From Glomus cerebriforme (lineage: Eukaryota > Glomeromycota > Glomeromycetes > Glomerales > Glomeraceae): a stretch of 41,592 nt of DNA. The notes under the pieces are model-generated. The model searched no databases and was not told the origin of the DNA. It worked only from the letters and a program-made list of their open reading frames with translations. The stretch spans positions 14,407 to 55,998 of the forward strand of contig QKYT01000732.1 in assembly GCA_003550305.1 (NCBI GenBank), given 5' to 3'. Positions 32,888 through 41,592 of this stretch are shown here, piece after piece. How positions within the stretch are numbered: the stretch's first letter is position 1; every line of letters begins with the position of its first letter. The translations under genes were made by a program, and so were the position numbers.

Positions 32888-35766
32888 ATGGTATATTGCT
32901 TTATTGTAGGGACCAAAATTACAAGCTCCTTTGAAGCTGAAGACAATGAAAACACCTCCATTTCAAATCTCAGGAAAATAATTTTCAAAAAGAATCAAAA
33001 CGATTTTATAGAAAGGTTTTGATGCTAACAAATTGTAACTATAGAAAGTTAATATTATTTGGGAAAGCGATGAAATGGAAAAATTAAAAACACTTCAAGA
33101 CAGATCTCATAATGAAACCACCACCATACAAGAACTCAGAGGTGAGCTGTTGTATCCACACAGGGAATTGGGTGACATATTTACGCAGGACTCCAAAAAC
33201 ATTCGCATAATTTGCAACTGCCCATCACCACTGGTAAGTATCTCATTTTTTTTTACTTCACAAACAAATAATTTGCAATTATCTCACATCTACATTTTTT
33301 TTTTAATTCAATTAGAAAAAAGAAAACACTGAACTTGGATGAGGAAAATGAAAGTCGAAAAAAGAGAAACTAGAAGGTGTGTAATATATGTGACATGTGG
33401 AATAGAATTATATACGTTAAACACCGCTTCTCTCGTAGTTTTAAATATTATTGCATGGAATCAGTGTTATACTAATATTTTCTTTTTTATTTTTCATACA
33501 AATCCAAAAGATCCAAAAGATCCTGTATTCATGGCAGAATTTTTAGCAGGACAAAAAGGGGTTAAGGATGATTTCACAAAGCCACACATACTATGTGCGA
33601 ATGAATTTGAATTTGCAGAAACAAAATACATATGATTATATTGTTGATCGATACCATAGGATTAGAACCAAATTGGAAAAAGATGGAGATGTTGGTAGTA
33701 AAGAATTTCATCCCATTCTTGCTCTTCAAGCAACACCAGGAGGAGAGAAATCTTTCTTACTTGATAAGCTGGCCACTTTGAAAAAGGAAGACCTCGAAAA
33801 TTATTTGATAAATAAGACGAAACAAAATCAATTTTGTCTTCAAGAACAAGTTAAAGATGTTGTAGATATGTTTCGTAATTCGATTGCAATTTGTATTACA
33901 TACAATGGAAATTCGACATATAATTATGATCAATTTGTAGATGAAAATTTTGAAAGAGGATTAGTAATGCGAATCTTGTGGAGTTACTTTTTTGATAGTA
34001 AAAAATTAAGCGGGTGGAATTTTGCCAAAAATATAGTGACTGTTTCAAATCATTAGAAATTAATATAGCTGTCAAAATCATCTTTCATCATATTGAAATG
34101 TTATATCATTATGTTTTGATGAGATCATGAAAATTTTACCAGGTGATGACGCAAATCAAAGCAAATTGATGCTTTCTTAATTAAACTCTGTACCCTTACC
34201 AAGATACGTTAAATTATGAAGAAGCTAAAGGAAGTTTGATCAGATTTAATTTCATTATAACTACTCTTGATGCAGTTTATGTGCAATGTGATATGAGTGA
34301 CTCAAATAGAACAATTAATTGGATACCATTAGAAGACTTGAGATTTCAGAATTGGCAGAATTATTTCATAAAGTCATAAATAGTTTATATTTAGAAGAGC
34401 AAAGGTCATTTATTAAAATGTATTGCTGATTGTAATGGTCATCCAAGGACCCTAGAGAAATTTTATCAAGTTTTAATAGTAAGGAAGAAGCCAAGAAAAT
34501 TCATAATTACAATTCTCTGGTTGCAATCTTAACATATCATCATATTAGTGAATGGTATGAATGGTATAAGAATATATCCTTTCCTATAGTAAAAATGGAT
34601 TTATTAGGAGAAGTAACAAAATTGAACCATATTATAAATACTGATGATGGACAATTAAGTATTTCAGACCTCATTTCCTCTGGGACTTATATTAATTCAC
34701 TTACTGACAAAAGTGAAACTGATTCATAAAAAGCTTTTTTAAAAAAAATGTGGAGCGACCCAGAAACTAAATTATTAATTAACAAAAGAAGAACAAAGAA
34801 TGCAGAATATTGGAGGATCGCAGGGTGTAGCAAAGTTTCGTTTTGGATGAGTGTGGCGGGGTCAATCATTAACTAGGGGTCTTACACTGCAGAAAAATGT
34901 AAGGAGAAGTTCCAGAACTTGGTGAGAGAGCATAATGTTGTGTGTCATCCTCACCTTATCATTTCAATATTTTTGTTTAAATAATAATGAGAGAAATGAT
35001 GCATTAACTGTTGCTGGCATTCTACAAAGTCTATTAACTACAGAATCTTCTTTTGCTGAAGAAGTTATGGATGGAAAACCATTTGAAAGATTTCATGCCA
35101 ATTGGGAGTTACTATATTGTGCACTTCGTGAAAATGGAATGAATGTAAGTCTTCATAATATTTATGGTTTATCTAACAAAAACAAGAAAAAAATTAAAAT
35201 GCAACTGCAATGGAAAACAATTGATATTTTCAAAGGATAACATGTATGACACTTATTATAGATCTTTTTGACAATCTTGTTGATTATGTATTTATTCCCA
35301 AAAAAATCTAACAATAGTAAATTTGACATGATGATATTTGAAAAAAAAGCTGATGAATCTGGCTATATTACAATCAATATTGAATGCAGACTTTCTTATC
35401 CAAACAAGAAAACAACACTGGAAAATAATGAAATATTAAATAAATATGAGCTTATAAGGAATAAATATCTTATGCATGTTAAATATTTGCATAAAAGATC
35501 TAGGAAGATACTGATTCATGGAAAGAAGGGATATTTTATGGCGAGTCTTCTGTTGGAAAACTTAAAATGACTATAAATGATATTTATTTGGGTTTTGTGG
35601 TTTGGAGAGATGTAGAAAAGCTTCATAATGATATATTAAATAATGAAAACATAATCATTGTTAAAGGGAAAATTTGAAGGAAATATACATTCCATCACTT
35701 GTATCATGCCCACAGTTCTATAGTGAAATATTTGAACAAATAAATAGTATCAATTATGAAGACTGA
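32888..35766 (+). pseudogene. Crinkler (CRN)-type NTPase/nuclease-like pseudogene
   Basis: The ATG at 32888 opens MVYCFIVGTKITSS, a CRN-type N-terminal domain. A shift near 33020 and stops at 33036-33038 and 33042-33044 follow, the latter inside the family's Leu/Trp-rich motif. The frame then continues through ELGDIFTQDSKNIRII. A GTAAGT intron at 33234-33315 is followed by a basic, NLS-like linker (KKKTLNLDEENESRKKR). Next comes a P-loop domain, with a Walker A-like TPGGEKS at 33736-33753 that has Glu where Gly is usual before Lys, ICITYNGNSTYNYDQ, and a Walker B-like DEIMK at 34118-34132. INWIPLEDL and LADCNGHPR-like motifs follow. The C terminus has FDMMIFE and NIECRLSYP (35322-35400), like a PD-(D/E)xK-type nuclease core with ECR. 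There are many later shifts and stops. CRNs are nuclear-acting effector-like proteins. Confidence 0.85.
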
Positions 35767-36429
35767 AACCTATGATTAATATTTTAGAAAAATTCATTAT
35801 ACAAATATAAACTGAAAATGAATAAACATAAATCAAATTTTATATACAAAATATTTAAGAGTGATGTATAAATAAGCAATTATTTACAAATTATAATAAT
35901 TATAGTCATTACAACAATAAATACCACAAAAACAACCATAGATAAAATGATTGAGAATGAAAAGAAAAAAAATTGTAAATTATATGAAAAAGTTGTTTAT
36001 CAGCAGATTTTAAAGCCTACTACATGTTTAAAAAGTTGAATCATAAAGAGAAATTATATTATTTCTTAATCAATGTAAAGAAAAAGGATAACTAAAATAA
36101 TATTGTGTTTAAAATGTTATCAAATTTCTTCTAAACTATAAAATCATAATACTAATTTTTTTTAATTCTGGTTCTCAAAAACGGACTGCATCTCTCGCTT
36201 GGACCTACCTCTTTCCATTTTTCGTCGTTTGATTGATTCTACTTGAACCCGTTATGTTCGCATTACTTTTTACACGACATCAGATCGATGGTAATAAGAA
36301 CAACTTTATTAAATAAGTAAAACAAGTATAAGGAACTGCAATATTTACTGTGACTAAACTACAAATCTACAATAAGATCTCAATACAAAATACCAAAACG
36401 TGTTCTGAAAAAAAAACAAAAAGGGCTTA
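35767..36429. other. intergenic region between relics
   Basis: Mostly A/T-rich. At 36180-36290 there is a G/C-richer patch whose minus strand gives a basic, charged frame (RRKMERGRSKREMQ), possibly a further exon of the minus-strand relic at 36430-36960, but no start or splice structure can be fixed. Confidence 0.4.
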
Positions 36430-36963
36430 GGTAAAGCTGGCTCATATACTGTACAAAAGTAATCTATATATATAAAAAAAATAAAAGAAAAGAAAACTAA
36501 CTGAAGTTAACCCAGCTATATTGCCATTCTGATATGTCATATCCTACATAGAGCCTTACCGAGTAGTTACAATCATAAGAATGATCCAATAAAGGTGTCG
36601 CCTAGAGGAAAAATATTAGCCAGTTTGAAAAGGTACTAGCATGGAGATAGACAAGACAATATTCAGATCAAAGACTGTTCTAATTTATCCCATAATGACT
36701 TTATTTCAGGTTTTTATAGAGCCCTTTGTGATTTTGTAAAATTTCATTCATAAGATGGAGTGAAAATAGATCCACTAAGCTAGTGACGTTAAGGGCGAAG
36801 CATTTAATGCTACTTTCAAGGCTTTGGTAACAGAGATCATTCTTCGTACATTTGTTAATTTTCTTGCCCGACTTGAAAGTAAAGGATTTATCCTTTTTAC
36901 CATTTGAATTGGTGGACTTGTTACGTTCTGAAGTTAAAAAGGAAAGCCGTAATTTTGGCCAGA
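36430..36963 (-). pseudogene. unknown gene relic or partial gene, at least two exons
   Basis: On the minus strand, about 36712-36963, an 88-codon stop-to-stop frame reads WPKLRLSFLTSERNKSTNSN and on through FKSGKKINKCTKNDLCYQSL and LVDLFSLHLMNEILQNHKG. After a one-base shift it continues as PEIKSLWDKLEQSLI. Downstream, a clean acceptor (ttttcctctag) introduces a last exon reading LLDHSYDCNYSVRLYVGYD and SEWQYSWVNFS before a TAG. Codon use and composition are those of real coding DNA. No ATG is visible for the first segment, and the shift suggests decay. The family is not recognised. Confidence 0.45.
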
Positions 36964-37751
36964 TTTAATCGGTTTGATCATGTGATTCGTGCTAATTTCA
37001 GCCGGAATTAACAATCGGCAAAAGTCAAAATTGTTTTGTTTAGTCATTATAATTTTCAAAAATTTCTTTACTATTATCAAATGTCTCCAACAAAATATCC
37101 AGTGAAAATTATTTTATTTTTTTTTTTTTTACGATCTCGGATTATACAATTTAACTCTGACATAACTAGAAATTCCAAAAAAAAAATTTTCAAAGCAAGC
37201 TGTTGCGATACAATTATACAAACAACCGATACAGCATCCCAACTACTACTTTCACCATGTTCTACGTCATATAAACATAACCGTCTCATAAAAATAATTT
37301 AATGGATTAATGGGCAATACTTTAATTTGATATACTGAGGGCTGGGTTTGTTGTTCGCCCAAATTAATTTTTTGTGGTTTTTCTCTTCAACAGAACTCAC
37401 GGCGGAGTCGTGATCTTTTGGGCAGCTACCTGTTCAAGAGTAGTTTATGATACAATTTTTGGAACATCAACTTATACAATACAGTATATGATATGGGACA
37501 TTTTCATAGATTACCATTCTTAGGTTATAAAGATTGATGGTCCTGTATTTATGTTACTTTTAGTTTAATGAAGATCAACCGGGTCTATTATTTGTCAGCT
37601 AATGCATATAATTTATGCGGTGAAATCACTTGTACTGTAGTACAGTACATTTATGATCGACATACTGTGCAACAAACGGGATTGCTGCTCCGATTCCGAA
37701 GATATAAGATAATTCTGGAATCCCTTCCTCCTTTTCCCCTTGTTTGTGAAT
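36964..37751. other. intergenic region upstream of F-box gene E
   Basis: No gene is supported. Overlapping open frames on both strands at 37036-37302 look like chance. A near-palindrome actgtagtacagt is at 37632-37644. The last 30 bases before the ATG at 37752 are C/T-rich, as in the other F-box genes, but the 19-bp motif of B and C is not found. Confidence 0.45.
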
Positions 37752-39419
37752 ATGGCATGCTCAAAAATATTTTCAGGAGATTTACCTGAATTAATAAATG
37801 AAATTATACAATATTTTCAGAATGATACTTCAACGTTACATTCTTGTATTTTAGTTAATAGATTATGGTGTCGTTTAGCAATTCCATTGTTATGGGAAGA
37901 TCCATTTTCAATTCCTATTACCAAAAATTATCATTTTATTGAAATTTATTTACATAGTTTGAACGAAAGTGATAAAACAAAATTAAATGAATATGGAATC
38001 GATAGTAATTTATTATTCCCTTCAAGTACATTATTTAATTATCCAAGTTTTATTAAATGTTTAAATACGTATAAAATTATTTATTCTATTGAAAAGTGGG
38101 TTGCTATCGTTAGAAATTTAAAAACTGACGTACAACCTGCTATTTATAATTTATTACAAAATTTTAAGAGTTCTATCAAATTAATTTATAAATCATTATT
38201 TAAAATATTTATTGAGAATGAAGTAGATTTATATACTTTTGAAGTTATCTTACTTGCATCTAAAGATCATGATTATTTTAATAATGTTTGCGGATTAATT
38301 TTACAAAATACAAATTTCATTCGTAATATTAAAAATTTAAAACTTGTTATTTTTGGTAGAAATGTAACTTTATCAAAAATTGATACATTTTTATCATTAT
38401 TATCTTCTAATTGTAAATCAATTTCAACACTCCATTTTCAATTTAATAGAAATGAAGAAATATTTAAAAATTTTTCTTCTCATATAATTAAAACACAACA
38501 AAATCTTAAAACTATTTCATTCGATTCTCCACTTTTTCATCATTTATTATTACCATTAAAAAATTATAATTGTTCAAACACTTTAAAAACAGTCATATTT
38601 TATCATATTGATTTTAAAAATATTCTCATTTTAAAAGAAGTATTTGAACAATTAAATGTTTTAGAATCTGTTCATATTCTTTATTGTATTTCTTTAAATT
38701 CGGTTTTTATTCAACAAATTATTAATATCACAAAACCATTTAAATTAAGATCTTTATTTGTAAGTGGAGGTTTTCAAATTGAATCTTTTCAATTATTATT
38801 ACAAAAATCTGGGGATTATTTGGAAAATATTGGATTTGAATCTTTTACAAGTAATGAATTTAAACAAAAATTTCTTGAACAAATTACGAAATTTTGTTCA
38901 AAAATTAAATTTTTTAAATTAAATGGTTTCGATAATCGAGCTATTTATCCTTCATTTGATTTAATTAAAAATATTGGACAAAATCTTAACTATCTTACTA
39001 TTAATTTTGAAAATTATTATTATTATTTTAATCATTTGAATGAAAATCATATTAAACTTAGTTCAACTATATTACAAGAATTAGGTCAAATACTTCCTTT
39101 TAAATTAGAATATTTAAATTTAACTCTCATATTTAATATAAGTGATTTCGAATTATTTCTAAACAATTCTCAAAATACTTTTATTAAAAAATTATTGATC
39201 AAAAATAAAGTAAAAGAAAGTGAAGAAATCTTATTCTATATAAAAGAATATATTATGAAAAATAGAAGGGTCAAGTATTTGGCTTTCGAAGATGAGAAGG
39301 GTAGAGATTTGGCTTGTTTAAGAGATGAAGTGATGGAATTTAAATTATATGATATTAAGATTCAAAATTATAATAGTTTATATATTCAAGTTTGTGATTT
39401 TATAAAAGAAATGTATTAA
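37752..39419 (+). CDS. F-box/LRR-like protein (copy E), 555 aa
   Basis: The start is the ATG at 37752 (MACSKIFSGDLPEL), which matches the starts of copies A-C. The open frame extends upstream only to a TTG. The F-box-like region covers residues 11-52 (LPELINEIIQYF, CILVNRLWCRLAIPLLWEDPF). A 27-residue linker follows KWVAIV, then the LRR-like body (KLIYKSLFKIFIENE, VFEQLNVLESVHILYC, ITKPFKLRSLFVSGG, LPFKLEYLNLTLIFN) and the end RVKYLAFEDEKGRD to FIKEMY. It is the only member on the plus strand and lies 13.6 kb from copy D, beyond the monooxygenase and Crinkler loci, so an inversion or separate insertion accompanied its duplication. The expected role is substrate adaptor of an SCF ubiquitin ligase, inferred from the F-box. 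Confidence 0.88.
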   Translation: MACSKIFSGDLPELINEIIQYFQNDTSTLHSCILVNRLWCRLAIPLLWEDPFSIPITKNYHFIEIYLHSLNESDKTKLNEYGIDSNLLFPSSTLFNYPSFIKCLNTYKIIYSIEKWVAIVRNLKTDVQPAIYNLLQNFKSSIKLIYKSLFKIFIENEVDLYTFEVILLASKDHDYFNNVCGLILQNTNFIRNIKNLKLVIFGRNVTLSKIDTFLSLLSSNCKSISTLHFQFNRNEEIFKNFSSHIIKTQQNLKTISFDSPLFHHLLLPLKNYNCSNTLKTVIFYHIDFKNILILKEVFEQLNVLESVHILYCISLNSVFIQQIINITKPFKLRSLFVSGGFQIESFQLLLQKSGDYLENIGFESFTSNEFKQKFLEQITKFCSKIKFFKLNGFDNRAIYPSFDLIKNIGQNLNYLTINFENYYYYFNHLNENHIKLSSTILQELGQILPFKLEYLNLTLIFNISDFELFLNNSQNTFIKKLLIKNKVKESEEILFYIKEYIMKNRRVKYLAFEDEKGRDLACLRDEVMEFKLYDIKIQNYNSLYIQVCDFIKEMY

Positions 39420-39597
39420 TTACAGTAATACAAATATATTAGAATATTTTTATAGAAAATTTTAACAAAATTTTTATCTTATTCTACCGTAAATAAATCA
39501 TTAATTCTGTTATTTTTGATGATTTATCTATCTTCTATCCACGCTATATAGTTAAAATAACCATCTTTTTTTTTCTATACCATCTTTTATAATAAAT
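39420..39597. other. 3' flank of F-box gene E
   Basis: A/T-rich sequence without features. Confidence 0.4.
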
Positions 39598-39790
39598 TAT
39601 GTCTTTTTAAAAAATTCAGATTGCATTTTAATATGAATTAACATAAAATTTTTTATACTTTTTACTAGCATAAATTTTTACATCGAATCCTTCTTCAATT
39701 TCATAAAGTTCTTTATAATTATTAATTATTTCATTATAAAGTTTTGCAGATATGACAAAAAGCAGTAAAAAGATTTTTTTTATTAACATG
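39598..39790 (-). pseudogene. BTB-domain relic
   Basis: The minus strand reads LYNEIINNYKELYEIEEGFD, then VKIYASKKYKKFYVNS and, after a shift, IKMQSEFFKKT. This matches the opening of Glomeromycete BTB proteins as I know them (LYE..EGYDV.IYAG, AHS, RSQYF). BTB domains dimerise and recruit Cullin-3. Only the first 50 or so residues remain and the frame is broken. Confidence 0.5.
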
Positions 39791-39918
39791 TACATATGAT
39801 ATTTACCTTAGGCGTATTCAAAGCAAAAGCAAACAAATTTATGAAAAAAAGAATTTTATTTCAGTTAGAGAAGAAAAATATAATTCATTTTTTTAAAAAA
39901 AAATTGTAATTATTTTAG

Positions 39919-40334
39919 TTGAAATTCTTATTTCAAAGTTTAGCATGTATAGATATTCAGGAAAACGTACTATTGATGAAACAAAAATTGCCATCATTCA
40001 TTCGGTTCGGAATTGGAGATACATACTTCAATGAAAGACTTTTGCATATAAATGCCATGATAATAGAGTACAAATTATCATCTCTTTTTATTACTTTAAC
40101 TGCAGCCGAAACAAAATGGTCTCATTTAAAAGATATATTCATTCAATATTTTGAGTTGAAAAGTATATCTGAAATGATAACAGAAAACTTTATGAGATCT
40201 GACCAAACCTTGAATCAGAACTTTATCAACTAGTATTGACCCATCAAATTCATACATGTAGTCCTAGAAAATGCGATAGACCTAAAGTTTCTAGCATAAT
40301 TTTGCACTTATATTCAAAATATATTACCATATGA
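39919..40334 (+). pseudogene. Helitron helicase-like domain relic
   Basis: The frame from 39919 (opens at TTG) reads LPSFIRFGIGDTYFNERLLH, then LFITLTAAETKWSHLKDIF, resembling the FxTxSAAxxxWxxL region of Helitron/PIF1-associated helicase-like domains. Near 40205 the frame shifts and continues as LYQLVLTHQIHTCSPRKCDRP, where family members have a His/Cys-rich segment. It stops at 40332-40334. No Rep HUH motif or helicase part is present in the window, so this is a small fragment of an old element. Confidence 0.5.
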
Positions 40335-40848
40335 TGAACTTTTGTCAAACGTTTTAATTCCAAATTGATTAGTAGGTACAAAATCACATTGATTATATAA
40401 ATAATCACTTTTATTAACTAATAAACATATGTAAAAAAAATGTTTTATATTATTAGAATATGTATATTGCAGTAAAAAAATCATCGTTTCGCGTTTAAAG
40501 CTTAATATAAATACGTGATCATAAAAAAAACACAAAATTATTTATTCATTAATCGATTTATTTTAATATCCAAATATCGAAAAATATCAAACAAGTTATT
40601 ATTGTAACTTTAGTTTTATTTCTTGTTTTAATCATGATTTTAAACAATTAAATTCAAAAATAATTTTTAAAAATAAATTACACCGATAAACTAATCTAAT
40701 ATATCATCTAACTTATTAATTAAACTACTTTTTTTTTATAATTTAATTCTATTTAACTGTTGTTTACACTGAATAAAATTATTTTCTTTTGAATCATCAT
40801 TTCAAATACAAATATTTCAATATTAGAACAAAATGCCATCATGATAAA
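40335..40848. other. intergenic region
   Basis: A minus-strand open frame at 40314-40535 (YTYSNNIKHFFYICLLVNKS) might belong to a decayed BTB-type gene but is too weak to call. Otherwise A/T-rich. Confidence 0.35.
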
Positions 40849-41180
40849 CTAATATATGATTGGATCTTTAAAGTTATCCTTATTCTTTAAGGAACCATAA
40901 AAAATTATCTTTGATTATGCCGATTTCACCATATTGCAAATCCTTCCATATCAAAAGATTTTATCCACCAATAATTTCTTCTGCTCCTTGTACTTTAATG
41001 TATAAGACATATTATCATATAATCCATGAATTTTTTGGGGGTGAATCCATCTCTGCTTCCACTTAATGATAACTTAAATTCATAACGTAAATATAATTCT
41101 CTTGCATAAAAAAATTTGGTTTTAGCATCGATTATATCAATCCATCTTTGATCTATATCCAAATAGGAATCTAATGATCT
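40849..41180 (-). pseudogene. TLD-domain relic
   Basis: The minus strand reads DQRWIDIIDAKTKFFYAREL, then FKLSLSGSRDGFTPKKFHG and DNMSYTL. After a shift it gives KVQGAEEIIGG, a stop, and later NKDNFKDPIIY with a stop at 40849. The L..GSRDGF....FH..CDN motif followed by E.IGGYNP is the signature of TLD domains, found in fungi often behind a BTB domain. The frameshift and internal stop show that it is dead. The BTB relic at 39598-39790 lies downstream of it, so the two do not form one BTB-TLD gene in the normal order. Confidence 0.65.
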
Positions 41181-41592
41181 TTATAACATTTATAACATTT
41201 GTTTGTTTTAATAGGTTAAATCAAAAGCTTTCATGAAGTGTCATTTGAATATTTTTTAGTCGTGCATCCTGTACAAAATGATTGTCTTTTCCATTTCTTA
41301 TGTAGATGTCCAATCTATTAGTCTTTTTCAAATTTTGCTATTTTCCTGTTCTTTTCATCACTAATCAGCAATTTAATTCACCATATTTCAATAGATTTTG
41401 TTGTTTATCTAATTTCACTCAATAAAATTTCCTTTCAAAATAGTTTATATCCAAGTCTTTAATTTATTCTGTCCAATTCTTATTTTCCTTTATTACTTTT
41501 TTGCTTTTCACTAATAGGAATATTATTACTGTTTCTTGGAGTTAAGTCATAACAATAAATAGAAGAGAAGTTTTAAGGAATTTAAAAAAAAA
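41181..41592. other. right edge, probable further relics
   Basis: The minus strand shows short coding-like pieces (NGKDNHFVQDARLKNIQMTL) with several stops, which may be the 5' part of the TLD relic or another dead gene. The window ends in an A-run. Confidence 0.3.

Noticed and set aside
37740..37751. Upstream start of F-box gene E
   Set aside because: The codon at 37740 is TTG; the ATG at 37752 matches the start of the paralogues.
1..41592. CRISPR array, bacterial operon, rRNA or prophage
   Set aside because: No spaced identical repeats, ribosome binding sites, rRNA words or phage genes are seen; the introns and protein families are eukaryotic.

Overview
The window is very AT-rich eukaryotic DNA, most probably from an arbuscular mycorrhizal fungus of the Rhizophagus (Glomeromycotina) type. 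The reasons are GT-AG introns of about 70-115 bp, long AT-rich intergenic stretches, and protein families I know from those genomes: repeated F-box/LRR-like proteins, and eroded pieces of Crinkler, BTB, TLD, protein kinase and Helitron-like genes. This assignment rests on family recognition only; no search was run.

Layout. 1-2.7 kb: a frameshifted F-box/LRR pseudogene (minus). 2.7-6.2 kb: gene-poor, with a foldback repeat and a small duplication. 6.2-10.9 kb: coding relics, among them a CCHC zinc-knuckle piece and a decayed unknown gene. 10.9-13.4 kb: palindrome-rich non-coding DNA and a coiled-coil relic. 13.4-24.1 kb: the best-preserved part, with three intact F-box/LRR-like genes on the minus strand (556, 622 and 533 aa) and one plus-strand single-pass membrane protein (433 aa). 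24.1-28.4 kb: mostly non-coding, holding a possible 41-aa spliced gene and a 550-bp TIR element flanked by TA with a broken proline-rich repeat ORF inside. 28.5-30 kb: a three-exon FAD-dependent monooxygenase (452 aa). 31.1-31.4 kb: a kinase tail relic. 32.9-35.8 kb: a Crinkler-type pseudogene that still shows an N-terminal domain, a P-loop NTPase and a nuclease-like C terminus. 36.4-37 kb: relic of an unknown gene (minus). 37.75-39.4 kb: a fifth F-box/LRR member (555 aa, plus). 39.6-41.2 kb: BTB, Helitron-like and TLD relics.

How it fits together. Five copies of one F-box/LRR family, four intact and one dead, lie within about 38 kb. They share the F-box end and the LRR-like body but differ strongly in a linker of 14 to 92 residues. 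Two of them share a 19-bp upstream motif at the same distance from the ATG. This points to local duplication followed by birth-and-death evolution. F-box proteins normally act as substrate adaptors of SCF ubiquitin ligases, so the family is best read as a diversifying set of recognition adaptors. The monooxygenase and the membrane protein appear to be unrelated genes interspersed in the cluster. Many predicted short ORFs here begin at non-ATG codons or are antisense shadows and were left out.
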